NCBI GenBank assembly: GCA_020201485.1
Contig: JAIVGT010000194.1
Span: 1 to 18,329 of the forward strand
Origin: Halobacteriales archaeon
GTDB taxonomy: Archaea; Thermoplasmatota; SW-10-69-26; JACQPN01; JAIVGT01
DNA: 18,329 nt
Direction: 5' to 3'
The notes beneath the pieces are model-generated. The model saw only the letters and a program-made list of their open reading frames with translations. It did no database searches and was not told the origin of the DNA. Position 1 is the first letter of the stretch. Each line of letters begins with the position of its first letter. The translations under genes were made by a program, and so were the position numbers. Positions 1 to 7,130 of this stretch are shown here, piece after piece.

Positions 1-163
1 CGGGAGCTGGGCTCGGTCGCGGGGTGGGCTCGGCCGGAGCGGGAGCCGGACCCGGGCCGACATCCGCCGGTGGGCGCGGGTTCGCATGGCTCGCGTCCGG
101 ACCGGAGCCGAGGCAGCCGGTCAGGAGCAGCATCGCGAAACCCAGGGGAGCCCAGCGGTCCAT
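1..163 (-). CDS. Putative secreted lipoprotein, N-terminal fragment (runs off left edge)
   Basis: Reading the minus strand from ATG at 163 gives 54 codons without a stop up to the window edge. The protein begins MDRWAPLGFAMLLLTGCLGS: a charged start, a hydrophobic stretch and a lipobox (LLTGC, Cys17), as in secreted lipoproteins anchored outside the membrane. After the Cys comes a low-complexity Pro/Ala-rich linker (about residues 30-54), common between a lipid anchor and a folded extracellular domain. The start is supported by a TATA-like element 29 bases upstream (187-196), the leaderless spacing used by other genes here. The main domain lies outside the window, so its function is unknown. 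It lies downstream of the two beta-propeller genes on the same strand but appears to have its own promoter. Confidence 0.6.
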   Translation of the reverse strand, partial: MDRWAPLGFAMLLLTGCLGSGPDASHANPRPPADVGPGPAPAPAEPTPRPSPAP

Positions 164-186
164 GCCCGAGCCACGGGATGGGTGGT

Positions 187-196
187 CATAGGCGTT
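187..196 (-). promoter_or_regulatory. TATA-like element of the left-edge lipoprotein gene
   Basis: The minus strand reads AACGCCTATG. Its fifth base lies 29 bases before the ATG at 163, matching the spacing and consensus of the other leaderless promoters in this window. Nothing else was recognised in the rest of the 164-277 gap. Confidence 0.45.
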
Positions 197-277
197 GCGG
201 CGGTGGGCTTGGCGCGGCGGGCGAGGCATCCGCTGACGGGACGCCAGCGTCCGACGGGACGGTGCATGCGCGCCGGC

Positions 278-1480
278 TCACGTCCAGAACAATGCCTCGT
301 TGCCCTGCCCGGCGGCCACGCTGCTCCCGTCGCCGCGCACGGTGAGCCCGGCGAGCGGTCCAGCGGCCTGGTAGGTGAACCGGGGCGTGCTGCTGCCCGT
401 GCTCCACACCGCGACCCTGCCGTCCACGTCGCTCGCCGCCGCCACGCCGCCGCTGTCGCTCGCCGCGGCGCGCGCCACCTTCGCGCCCAGGTGCGCCGTC
501 CACAGCGCGCCGATGAAGGCGTTGGGGAAGCTGCCGCAGTTGAGGAACGCCACGTCGCCGTTGTTGTTGCCGAGGAGGCAGCGCTGGCCGTTGCCGCTCA
601 TGGCGCCCGCGCTCGCGCTCACGCCTGGGTTGTAGTACCAGTCGCTGCCCAGGCCGGGCAGGCTCGTGCCGAAGGCGACGATGGTGCCCGACTCGTAGGC
701 GAGCAGGATGTTGTAGCTCGTGTGTCCGGCGCTGAACACGCGCAGCGGGCCGGGGCCGGATTGGCCGACGAACCAGCACTTCACCGTGAGCACGGGCATC
801 GTGCACGGCGGGAAGCTGAGCGGGCCGAGCTGCACGACGTTGCCCGGGAGCACCGCGGACTGGTCGTTGAAGATGTAGAAGCGGCTCGATGCCTCGTTCG
901 CCGCCGCGATCCACGCGCCGTCGCCCGTGACGATGAGCGCATCCACGGGCGCCCCCGTGTTGTACCACCACTGCGGCCCGATGTAATGGTACGGGTTCGG
1001 CGGAGGCTGGGGCAGGCCGAGGGCCGCGGGGATGACGAGCGCCGGGTCGAAGCCGTAGACGAAGCCGTCGGCCACGCCCACCACGCCGAACGCTCCGTCG
1101 TCGGTGAGCGCTGCGGAGAGGATCGCCCCCCCGCGGACCACGGCCAGTGTCATGCCCGCCGCGAACTCCAGGCCGTCGCCGTGCAGGAAATGCGCCTCGC
1201 CATCGCTGCCGCCGGCGAGGATGACGTCGCCCGCCCGGTCCACGGCGATGGACGTGATGTCCCAGCCGACGAGGGCGTGGAACGCTGGGTCGCCGCTCGC
1301 GGTGAACGCCTCGACGCCGTTCGTCGTCGCGAACACGACGAGGCCGGAGCCGGACGCCTGCGCCATGGCGTGCGCCGTGCCGACGAGGGCGACGCTGCGC
1401 GGGGCGCTGCCGAGCGCGTCGCCCGGCATGGCGGTCAGGATGAGCATGGCGACGATGGCCAAGGGCAGAGGGGTGCGCAT
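278..1480 (-). CDS. Secreted beta-propeller (WD40/PQQ-like) repeat protein, copy 2
   Basis: This 400-residue protein has an N-terminal signal peptide (MRTPLPLAIVAMLILTAMPG) followed by repeats of about 40-50 residues. Each repeat has the pattern hydrophobic strand, then DG or GDG, then small residues, then V/I-aromatic (for example DGAWIAAAN and GDGSSVAAGQ). This is typical of WD40- or PQQ-like propeller blades. It ends in ALFWT, closely matching ALFWS of the upstream neighbour. Two cysteines in CTMPVLTVKCW may form an extracellular disulphide, and the neighbour has the equivalent pair. The start is the ATG at 1480, with GGAG at 1489-1492. Only 4 bases separate it from the upstream paralogue's stop, so the two are probably one operon. 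No catalytic motif is visible; a binding or scaffold role at the cell surface is inference. Confidence 0.75.
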   Translation of the reverse strand: MRTPLPLAIVAMLILTAMPGDALGSAPRSVALVGTAHAMAQASGSGLVVFATTNGVEAFTASGDPAFHALVGWDITSIAVDRAGDVILAGGSDGEAHFLHGDGLEFAAGMTLAVVRGGAILSAALTDDGAFGVVGVADGFVYGFDPALVIPAALGLPQPPPNPYHYIGPQWWYNTGAPVDALIVTGDGAWIAAANEASSRFYIFNDQSAVLPGNVVQLGPLSFPPCTMPVLTVKCWFVGQSGPGPLRVFSAGHTSYNILLAYESGTIVAFGTSLPGLGSDWYYNPGVSASAGAMSGNGQRCLLGNNNGDVAFLNCGSFPNAFIGALWTAHLGAKVARAAASDSGGVAAASDVDGRVAVWSTGSSTPRFTYQAAGPLAGLTVRGDGSSVAAGQGNEALFWT

Positions 1481-1484
1481 GGGT

Positions 1485-2687
1485 TCAGCTCCAGAACAGC
1501 GCTTGCGTTCCCGTCGTTCCCACCATGCGTGAGCCGTTCGCGTTGAGTGCCAGCCCGGTCAGTGCTCCGCCTGCGCTCGCCGTACCCAAGGCATTGCCGT
1601 TGGCATCGAACAGCGTGATGGCTCCCGTCGCGTCCGCCGCCGCGTTCACCGCGCCGTTGCCAGAGACTGCCGCGCGCGTGACCTTCGCGCCGATGTTCGC
1701 GCTCCATTGCGCGTCCACGATGTCGCCGTTGCGGTTCACGTTCGCGAGGCCGTAGACGTTGCCGAAGCTGTCGCCGATGACGACCCGCGAGCCGTCCGCG
1801 CTCATCTGCACGGCGCTCGGCGCGCCGTTGGCGCGGAAGCTCCACGGGTTGGCGAAGTAGCTCGCCGCGCTCGTGGCGATGGTCCAGCCGCTGGAGTAGC
1901 TGATGACCATGCTGTAGCTGTTGCGCGCCGCGCTCAGGCCGGTCACCGATGCGCCGGGAGTGTACTGCTGGTAGATCCAGCACTTCACATCGGGAACCGG
2001 GACCTGACCGATGTAGCAAGGCGGCAGGTCGAGCACCGGGTTGGCCACGAGCGCGCCCGGGATGAGCTCGCCGTCGTTGCCGAACAGCCAGGCGCGCCCG
2101 GCAGGACCGGTGCCCGCGTTCGCAGCGTCGACCCATTGCCCGTCGGCGGTGACGCTGACGAACGTGACGGGCGAGCCGAGGTTGTACGACCACTGCGGAA
2201 GGAGCAGGTTCAACGGGTTCGCCGGCAGCGCGGGCAGCGGCGGAGGCAAGGCGTCGTTCGGGTCGTAGGCGGAGAGGAAGTCTTGCGCCGTGCCGACCGC
2301 GACCACGCTCCCGTCGTCGCTCATGCTCGCCACGGTCACCGCGCCGAGGGCGACACCCGTCGCGAACTCGGTCCCATCCGCATGCAGGAAGTGCACGAGC
2401 CCGTTGCCGTCGCCGGCCACGACCTCGTCGCCGAAGCGGTCCACGCCGACCGCGGTCACGTCCTTGCCGGCGAGGACGTGGAACACCTGCTCCCCGGCGG
2501 ACGTGAAGCCGTACGCTCCATCGGCCGTGCCGACGACGACGAGGGCGCCGTTGCCCGACGGCGCGAGGCCGCGTGCCGCCCCGCTGAGGCTGGCGGAGAC
2601 GGGCCCGCCCAGGCCGGAGACCGGGTTGGCGGCGGTCGCGACGATGGCGGCCAAGGCGAGGGCGACGAGCAGGCGGACTGGCGGCAT
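1485..2687 (-). CDS. Secreted beta-propeller (WD40/PQQ-like) repeat protein, copy 1
   Basis: This protein is 400 residues long, exactly the length of its downstream neighbour, with the same architecture: signal peptide (MPPVRLLVALALAAIVATAA), then propeller-type repeats (MSADGSRVVIGDS, VSGNGAVNAAADATG), ending in ALFWS. A cysteine pair (CYIGQVPVPDVKCW) aligns with that of copy 2. The frame stays open upstream to 2900, but the ATG at 2687 is preferred. It puts the signal peptide at the N-terminus, has a GAGG ribosome site at 2694-2697, and has a promoter-like element 40 bases upstream; the longer start would run into the divergent kptA gene. The pair looks like an old tandem duplication. Ligand and function cannot be told from sequence. 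Confidence 0.75.
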   Translation of the reverse strand: MPPVRLLVALALAAIVATAANPVSGLGGPVSASLSGAARGLAPSGNGALVVVGTADGAYGFTSAGEQVFHVLAGKDVTAVGVDRFGDEVVAGDGNGLVHFLHADGTEFATGVALGAVTVASMSDDGSVVAVGTAQDFLSAYDPNDALPPPLPALPANPLNLLLPQWSYNLGSPVTFVSVTADGQWVDAANAGTGPAGRAWLFGNDGELIPGALVANPVLDLPPCYIGQVPVPDVKCWIYQQYTPGASVTGLSAARNSYSMVISYSSGWTIATSAASYFANPWSFRANGAPSAVQMSADGSRVVIGDSFGNVYGLANVNRNGDIVDAQWSANIGAKVTRAAVSGNGAVNAAADATGAITLFDANGNALGTASAGGALTGLALNANGSRMVGTTGTQALFWS

Positions 2688-2719
2688 GGGCAGCCTCGCG
2701 CCGCGACCGCCAGGGCGGG

Positions 2720-2730
2720 CCTTGAAGGTT
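2720..2730 (-). promoter_or_regulatory. Promoter of the beta-propeller operon
   Basis: The minus strand reads AACCTTCAAGG, related to the window's AACGCTTTTCC element. It lies about 40 bases before the ATG at 2687, predicting a leader of roughly 11 bases that contains the GAGG ribosome site at 2694-2697. Confidence 0.4.
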
Positions 2731-2826
2731 GCCTGCGTGGGCTCGGCGGGAGGCTGCAGAGAGCGGCCTCCCTTCCGCGTGACCCCGGCGTCACGGACTC
2801 GCCGGGGGCCCTGGCGCCTGCCCCAC

Positions 2827-2837
2827 AACGCTTTTCC
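2827..2837 (+). promoter_or_regulatory. TATA-like promoter element of kptA
   Basis: AACGCTTTTCC, an 11-base string that recurs exactly upstream of radA (10925-10935) and of the NEW3-like gene (14981-14991). It lies 30 bases before a TTG (2861) and 48 before the ATG (2879) in the kptA frame, so kptA could be leaderless from TTG or carry an 18-base leader with GGAG at 2863-2866. Confidence 0.5.
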
Positions 2838-2878
2838 CCGCCCGCTTCGCACGATGCTCGTTGGAGCTGCCCGCGGCC

Positions 2879-3421
2879 ATGCCGGTCGAGGTCGAACCAC
2901 TCTCGCGCACCCTGGCCCACGCGCTGCGCCACGAGCCGCACCGCCACGGCATCGCCCTGGACGAGCACGGCTGGGCTGCGCTGGAGCAGGTCGTGGAGCG
3001 CCTGCGCCTCCGCCGCTACCCGGAGCTGACGCGCGTGGACGTGGAGCGCGCCGTGCGCGAGGACCCGCGGCAACGCTTCGAGGTCGCGGACGGGCGCATC
3101 CGCGCCACGTACGGCCACAGCGTGCACATCGCGCCCGGAGAGGTCGCCAAGCCCCCGACCACGCTCTACGCCGCCGTGCCGCGCGCCGTGTTCCGCGGCG
3201 TGGCCATGGAAGGCCTGCATCCTCCGGCGCCCCGCGCCTTCGTGCACCTCACGGAGCAGCCGGACGCGGCGCGCGAGGTGGCGCAGCGCAAGGACAAGGA
3301 GCCCATCCTCCTCGAGGTCGCGGCGCGCGACGCGGCGAAGGAGGGCATCGTGTTCCGGCACAGCGGCGAGGTCTGGCTCACGGACGAGGTGCCCGCGCGC
3401 TTCCTGCAAGCCCGGGGCTGA
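2879..3421 (+). CDS. kptA: RNA 2'-phosphotransferase (KptA/Tpt1 family)
   Basis: KptA/Tpt1 enzymes remove an internal RNA 2'-phosphate using NAD+, classically after tRNA splicing. The 180-residue protein matches the family length and order: LSRTLAHALRHEP near the start, DEHGW, RF, IRATYGHS, FVHLTEQ and VWLTDEVP near the end. The Arg-His-Arg-Arg set expected for catalysis is visible (Arg17, His18, Arg75, Arg119). One oddity is that the usual LYHGT motif, part of the NAD-binding ADP-ribosyltransferase fold, reads LYAAV (residues 96-100). The start at ATG 2879 gives the normal short N-terminus; an in-frame TTG at 2861 would add six residues. It is divergent from the beta-propeller operon and followed by the AttH-like genes, with no obvious functional link to either. 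Confidence 0.9.
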   Translation: MPVEVEPLSRTLAHALRHEPHRHGIALDEHGWAALEQVVERLRLRRYPELTRVDVERAVREDPRQRFEVADGRIRATYGHSVHIAPGEVAKPPTTLYAAVPRAVFRGVAMEGLHPPAPRAFVHLTEQPDAAREVAQRKDKEPILLEVAARDAAKEGIVFRHSGEVWLTDEVPARFLQARG

Positions 3422-3424
3422 CGC

Positions 3425-3439
3425 GAGGACCCGTCCCGG
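3425..3439 (+). repeat. 15-bp direct repeat, copy 1 (upstream of first AttH-like gene)
   Basis: GAGGACCCGTCCCGG lies just after the kptA stop. The identical 15-mer overlaps the stop of the first AttH-like gene (4657-4671). Each copy is followed 46-49 bases later by a CTTATGCGC promoter element, so the duplicated unit appears to include the upstream region. Confidence 0.7.
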
Positions 3440-3470
3440 CGCGCCGCGGATCCGACGCCCGCGCCCAGGG

Positions 3471-3480
3471 AACCCTTATG
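3471..3480 (+). promoter_or_regulatory. TATA-like promoter of the first AttH-like gene
   Basis: AACCCTTATG, whose fifth base is 29 bases before the GTG start at 3504. No ribosome site is seen in between, so a leaderless transcript is likely. The second AttH-like gene has the near-identical AAGCCTTATG at the same spacing. Confidence 0.55.
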
Positions 3481-3503
3481 CGCGGCCCAGGCTTGGGCGA
3501 ACC

Positions 3504-4658
3504 GTGCGCGCCCGCCTGGCCAGCCTGCTCGCGCTCGCCCTGCTCGCCGCCGGCCCGCTCCTGCCCGCGGCCGCCGATGGCGGGGGCTTCGTCCGCGCCT
3601 ATCCGTACAGCGTCGGCCCGTTCACGCTGCCGGCGGACGAGGACCACCACGACGAGGTCCTGGCGCTCGCCGGCGTCGGCGACCCGGCGCACGAGGCCGG
3701 CGTCATCGAGTGGTGGTACAACGTGCTCCACGTGCAGGCGGAGGACGGCCACCGCTTCGGCATCATGGCGAGCTGGCTGTGGTACGGCGAGGTCGGGCAC
3801 GTCGTCCGCGAGGTCATCTTCGACGTCACGGACGTGGATGGGCAGGCCTTCTGGCCGAGCGACCGGTTCACGACGCAGCCCGACCTGGAGGACGGCGAGG
3901 AGCGCCTCGACATCGCCGTCGAGACGAGCACGCTGCGCCAGACGGACGGCGCGCCCTTCGAGTACGACCTGGACGCGGCCGGCCCGGACGCGCACGCCCT
4001 GCTCCACCTCGTCGCGGTCGAGGCCCCGTTCGCGCCGCACGGCGGCAGCCTGCCCATGGGCCCGCTGCGCACGCCCGCGACCCAGAGCTGGTACTACGCC
4101 CTGCCCTCGCTCGCCGTCGCCGGCCAGCTCACCGTGCGCGGCGTGACCTACGACGTGCGCGGCACGGGCGCGATGGACCACGAGTGGTACCCGGTGTGCT
4201 CCTGCACGCCGCGCAACGACTGGGACTACTTCAACCTCCAGCTCGACGACGGGCCGGACGTCGTCGCGTACGACTTCTTCGACACGAACCTCCTCCAGAC
4301 GCTGCGCAGCGACGTGCGCCTGCCCGACGGCAGCGTGCTCGCCGACGACGCCTTCACTTTCACCCCGCTCGGCACGTGGCAGCGCGCGCCGCTCGGCCTC
4401 GACCCGCAGGACCCGCTCGGCCCGGCCACGTCGAAGCTGTACTCGCACGGCTGGCGCTTCGACTTCGCCGCGGCGGACCTCCACCTCACCGTGCTCCCCC
4501 TCGTCGAGGACCAGGAGACGTTCCGCGGCGCCATCGTGCCGGACAAGTTCTACGAGGGCGAGAGCAGCGTGCACGGCACGTGGCGCGGCCAACCCGTGCA
4601 CGGCCTGGGCTTCGCCGAGGTCTGGCACGACAGCCGGACCGACGCGCCCGCGCCGTGA
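3504..4658 (+). CDS. Secreted AttH/CrtC-like lipocalin-fold protein (first copy)
   Basis: The 384-residue protein has a signal peptide (MRARLASLLALALLAAGPLL, cleavage near AAADG). It then shows AttH/CrtC family hallmarks: EWWY (69-72), WYYALPSLAVAGQLTV, a GAMDHEW motif (Asp225-Trp228), WDYFNLQLDDG, and near the end SKLYSHGWRF and GLGFAEVWHD. Known relatives include carotenoid 1,2-hydratase (CrtC) and AttH-type proteins of unclear activity; both use a double lipocalin-like barrel for hydrophobic ligands. A hydratase or isoprenoid-binding role outside the membrane is inference. An unusual CxC (Cys232, Cys234) follows the DHEW motif and is conserved in the second copy. The GTG start at 3504 is supported by the signal peptide and by the promoter 29 bases upstream. 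No carotenoid pathway genes are nearby. Confidence 0.8.
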   Translation: MRARLASLLALALLAAGPLLPAAADGGGFVRAYPYSVGPFTLPADEDHHDEVLALAGVGDPAHEAGVIEWWYNVLHVQAEDGHRFGIMASWLWYGEVGHVVREVIFDVTDVDGQAFWPSDRFTTQPDLEDGEERLDIAVETSTLRQTDGAPFEYDLDAAGPDAHALLHLVAVEAPFAPHGGSLPMGPLRTPATQSWYYALPSLAVAGQLTVRGVTYDVRGTGAMDHEWYPVCSCTPRNDWDYFNLQLDDGPDVVAYDFFDTNLLQTLRSDVRLPDGSVLADDAFTFTPLGTWQRAPLGLDPQDPLGPATSKLYSHGWRFDFAAADLHLTVLPLVEDQETFRGAIVPDKFYEGESSVHGTWRGQPVHGLGFAEVWHDSRTDAPAP

Positions 4659-4671
4659 GGACCCGTCCCGG
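4657..4671 (+). repeat. 15-bp direct repeat, copy 2 (upstream of second AttH-like gene)
   Basis: GAGGACCCGTCCCGG, identical to 3425-3439, overlaps the TGA stop of the first AttH-like gene. It marks the left border of the region shared between the upstream sequences of the two paralogues. Confidence 0.7.
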
Positions 4672-4705
4672 GCCGCGGCCCGCCCGCTGACGGCGCGTCG
4701 CAGAG

Positions 4706-4715
4706 AAGCCTTATG
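4706..4715 (+). promoter_or_regulatory. TATA-like promoter of the second AttH-like gene
   Basis: AAGCCTTATG, fifth base 29 bases before the ATG at 4739. The following GCGC matches the first copy's promoter (3471-3484). The spacing implies leaderless transcription. Confidence 0.55.
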
Positions 4716-4738
4716 CGCACCCGTCGCCGTCGGCGCGC

Positions 4739-5899
4739 ATGCTCGCCCGCCTGGTCGTGGCGCTCGCCTTGGCCCTCCTGGCCGGGCCCCTGCTCCCAGC
4801 CGCGGCGGACGACCCGGGCTTCGCCCGGCACTACCCGTACACGCTCGGCCCGCTCACCTTCCCCGGGGACGAGGACGCGCACCTCGACCTCGGCGCCACG
4901 CCCACCGACCTCCTCGGGCAAGGCCCGGGCGACAGCGTCATCGAATGGTGGTACCTCGGCATGCACCTGCGCGACGCGCAGGGCCACGGCTACGGCGTCA
5001 TGCAGGCCTTCCTCCAGTACAACCGCATGGACGCCGAGGCCATCTTCGACGTCACCGCCCCGGACGAGCCGCGCTTCGCCGCGCACGACCTGCTGTCGAA
5101 CGAGCTGGACCTCGGCCCGCCCGCCGGGCACCTCGACCGCCACGTCGGCGAGAACGCCCTGGAGCAGGTCGCGGGCGAGCCCTTCGTGTACCAGCTGCAC
5201 GCGGTCGGGGACGGGACGCAGGCCGACCTGCGGCTCGTCGCGGTCGAGGCACCCTACCTTCCGCACGGCGGCTCGTTCCACATGGGCCCGGGGGACGTGC
5301 CGGCGAACCTCGCCGGCTACTACGTCATCCCGCGGCTGGAGGTCGCGGGGGACCTCGTCCTCGACGGCGCCGCGCGGCACGTGGAAGGCGTGGCCGTGCT
5401 CGACCACGCCTGGTACTACGCCTGCACGTGCGCGTACAACGAATGGGACTACTTCCCCATCGTCCTCGACAACGGCGCCGGCATCGTCGCCTACCAGTTC
5501 TACGACGGCGAGCTCTCCGCGCGGCGCTACGACGTGGGCTTCGCCGACGGCACGCAGGCCTGGGGCGACGACTTCGGCCTGCAGGAGCTGGGCTACTGGC
5601 AGAAGCACCCGCTGCGCACGCCCTCCGACGGCGACTTCGACCTCGACGACGTCGTGCCCATGCTCACGTCGAAGCTGTACTCGCACGGCTGGCGGTTGGA
5701 GCTGCCCGAGGCCGGCCTCGACCTCACCGTGCTCCCGGTCATGGACGACCAGGAGGCGCACCGCGGCAACGTGGCGCAGACGTTCTACGAAGGCCAGAGC
5801 ACGGTGACCGGCACGTGGCACGACGTGCCGGTGCGCGGCATGGGGTTCGGCGAGGTGTGGCACGACCACCGCCCGGACGTGCTCCCCGTCACGGGCTGA
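4739..5899 (+). CDS. Secreted AttH/CrtC-like lipocalin-fold protein (second copy)
   Basis: This 386-residue paralogue of the preceding gene is collinear along its whole length. It has a signal peptide (MLARLVVALALALLAGPLLP), EWWY again at 69-72, GYYVIPRLEVAGDLVL, VLDHAWYYACTC (Asp222; Cys229 and Cys231), WDYFPIVLDNG, TSKLYSHGWRLEL and GMGFGEVWHDH. The family's DHEW reads DHAW here, so this copy may differ in activity. The CxC is kept. The ATG at 4739 places the signal peptide first and lies 29 bases after a promoter element. Its last 11 bases overlap the 3' end of the convergent antiporter gene. Role as for the first copy: probably binding or modifying a hydrophobic, perhaps isoprenoid, ligand outside the cell; unproven. 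Confidence 0.8.
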   Translation: MLARLVVALALALLAGPLLPAAADDPGFARHYPYTLGPLTFPGDEDAHLDLGATPTDLLGQGPGDSVIEWWYLGMHLRDAQGHGYGVMQAFLQYNRMDAEAIFDVTAPDEPRFAAHDLLSNELDLGPPAGHLDRHVGENALEQVAGEPFVYQLHAVGDGTQADLRLVAVEAPYLPHGGSFHMGPGDVPANLAGYYVIPRLEVAGDLVLDGAARHVEGVAVLDHAWYYACTCAYNEWDYFPIVLDNGAGIVAYQFYDGELSARRYDVGFADGTQAWGDDFGLQELGYWQKHPLRTPSDGDFDLDDVVPMLTSKLYSHGWRLELPEAGLDLTVLPVMDDQEAHRGNVAQTFYEGQSTVTGTWHDVPVRGMGFGEVWHDHRPDVLPVTG

Positions 5900-7031
5900 A
5901 GAAGAACACCAATCCGAGGATGGCGTACAGGCTGAGCAGGAGCACGCCCTCGTACCACGTGCTCTCGCCGTCGCTCGCCACCACGTTCACGAGGACGGCG
6001 CTCATGAGGATGGCCACGACCTCGGTCATCTCGAACTGCAGGCTGAGCATGCGGGGCGTGAGCAGGCTGAGGAAGACGAGGATGGGCGCGACGAACAGCG
6101 CCGCCTGGATGGCGCTGCCCGTGCTCACGTGGAGCGCGGCGTGCATGCGGTCGCGGCGCGCGGCGCGCCAGCTGGCGCTGATCTCCACGGCGTCGGTGAT
6201 GACGCCGACGACGAAGATGCCGATGAACGGCCCGCTCAGGCCGATGCCCGCGCTCACCGGCTCCAGGGAGCTGGCGAAGGTCTCGGCCGCCATCGCCACC
6301 AAGGCGACGCTGCCGACGAGCAAGGGCAAGGGGTAGCGGCTGGCGAAGGTGGAGACCGTGCCGTGCTCCGCCGCCGTGGGCGGGTTGAACAGGTGCTTGT
6401 GCGTGCGCGTGCTGAACATGAGCCCGGCCAGGTACACGACGATGAGGAGCACGGCCAGGGGGAGCGTGATGCGGGCGCCGATGTCCGGGGCGCGCGCGCC
6501 GAGCAGCGCCTGGGCCAGGGCGGGGATGAGGAGGGCGAAGCTCGCCACCATGAGCAGGGTGGTGTTCACGCCCGCCGCCTCGCGGTTGAACGTCTGCTTC
6601 TCCCGGCCCAGGCCGCCGAGGAACATCGCCCCGCCCAGGGCGAAGAGGAGCGTGCCGAGGATGACGCCGGTCACGCTCGCCGCGACGACGTCGTACAGCC
6701 CGGCGAAGAGCGCCGCGCCCACGACGAGGATGGTGACGAGGTTGCTGAGCGTGGCCGTGACCAGGCTGCCCAGGCCCTGCCCGATGCGGGAGCCGAGCAC
6801 CTCGCTCGCCTCGCCGAGGAGGAACGCGCCCCCGACCAGGCCGAGCACGGCCAGGGGGAACGCGGCGGTGGCATAGCCCAGGGCGTGCGCCGCGAAGGAC
6901 AGCGGCGCGAGGAGGGCGAGGTAGGACAGCTTGGGCAGCGCGACCTTGCCGTCCGGGTGCGGGCGCGCGTGCCCCTGGCCCCGGCCGGACCCGCCCTCGC
7001 CGTGCACCTCGACCGCCTCCTGCCCCGCCAT
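5889..7031 (-). CDS. CaCA-superfamily cation/proton antiporter (CAX-like)
   Basis: This is a polytopic membrane protein of 380 residues with the duplicated alpha-repeat of Ca2+/cation antiporters. The first repeat is GQGLGSLVTATLSNLVTIL; the second is GVITDAVEISASWRAARRD followed by STGSAIQAALFVAPILV. TFNREAAGVNT between them matches the CAX-specific FN-x-AA segment. The second repeat keeps its glutamate (Glu283), but the position of the essential first-repeat glutamate in GNAVE reads Thr100 (SNLVT). Ion or coupling may therefore differ from Ca2+/H+ exchange. About ten membrane segments are preceded by a hydrophilic Gly/His-rich N-terminus. ATG 7031 is chosen because AACCTCTAAGG lies about 32 bases upstream; ATG 7052 is an alternative. 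The gene is divergent from the winged-helix regulator and convergent with the AttH-like gene. Confidence 0.75.
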   Translation of the reverse strand: MAGQEAVEVHGEGGSGRGQGHARPHPDGKVALPKLSYLALLAPLSFAAHALGYATAAFPLAVLGLVGGAFLLGEASEVLGSRIGQGLGSLVTATLSNLVTILVVGAALFAGLYDVVAASVTGVILGTLLFALGGAMFLGGLGREKQTFNREAAGVNTTLLMVASFALLIPALAQALLGARAPDIGARITLPLAVLLIVVYLAGLMFSTRTHKHLFNPPTAAEHGTVSTFASRYPLPLLVGSVALVAMAAETFASSLEPVSAGIGLSGPFIGIFVVGVITDAVEISASWRAARRDRMHAALHVSTGSAIQAALFVAPILVFLSLLTPRMLSLQFEMTEVVAILMSAVLVNVVASDGESTWYEGVLLLSLYAILGLVFFFSP

Positions 7032-7095
7032 GGCTCCGCGCAGGCGCGGCATGGGCCTTAGAGGTTGCTCCGCGCATCGCCGCGGCGCGCATCGC

Positions 7096-7105
7096 AAGCG
7101 TCATG
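7096..7105 (+). promoter_or_regulatory. Possible promoter of the winged-helix regulator operon
   Basis: AAGCGTCATG, a weaker version of AAGCCTTATG, about 31 bases before the ATG at 7131. A minus-strand element (AACCTCTAAGG, 7056-7066) for the antiporter lies 30 bases away, so this 100-base gap probably holds divergent promoters where the regulator could act on both. Confidence 0.3.
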
Positions 7106-7130
7106 CCCCGCAGGCCCGGTGCTGCGGCCG

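Noticed and set aside
86..1546. Long plus-strand ORF (486 aa) over the beta-propeller gene
   Set aside because: Arg/Ala/His-rich low-complexity translation with no motifs; it is the antisense shadow of a well-supported secreted protein in GC-rich DNA.
2688..2900. Extended N-terminus of the first beta-propeller protein from 2900
   Set aside because: It would bury the signal peptide internally and overlap kptA; ATG 2687 has a ribosome site.
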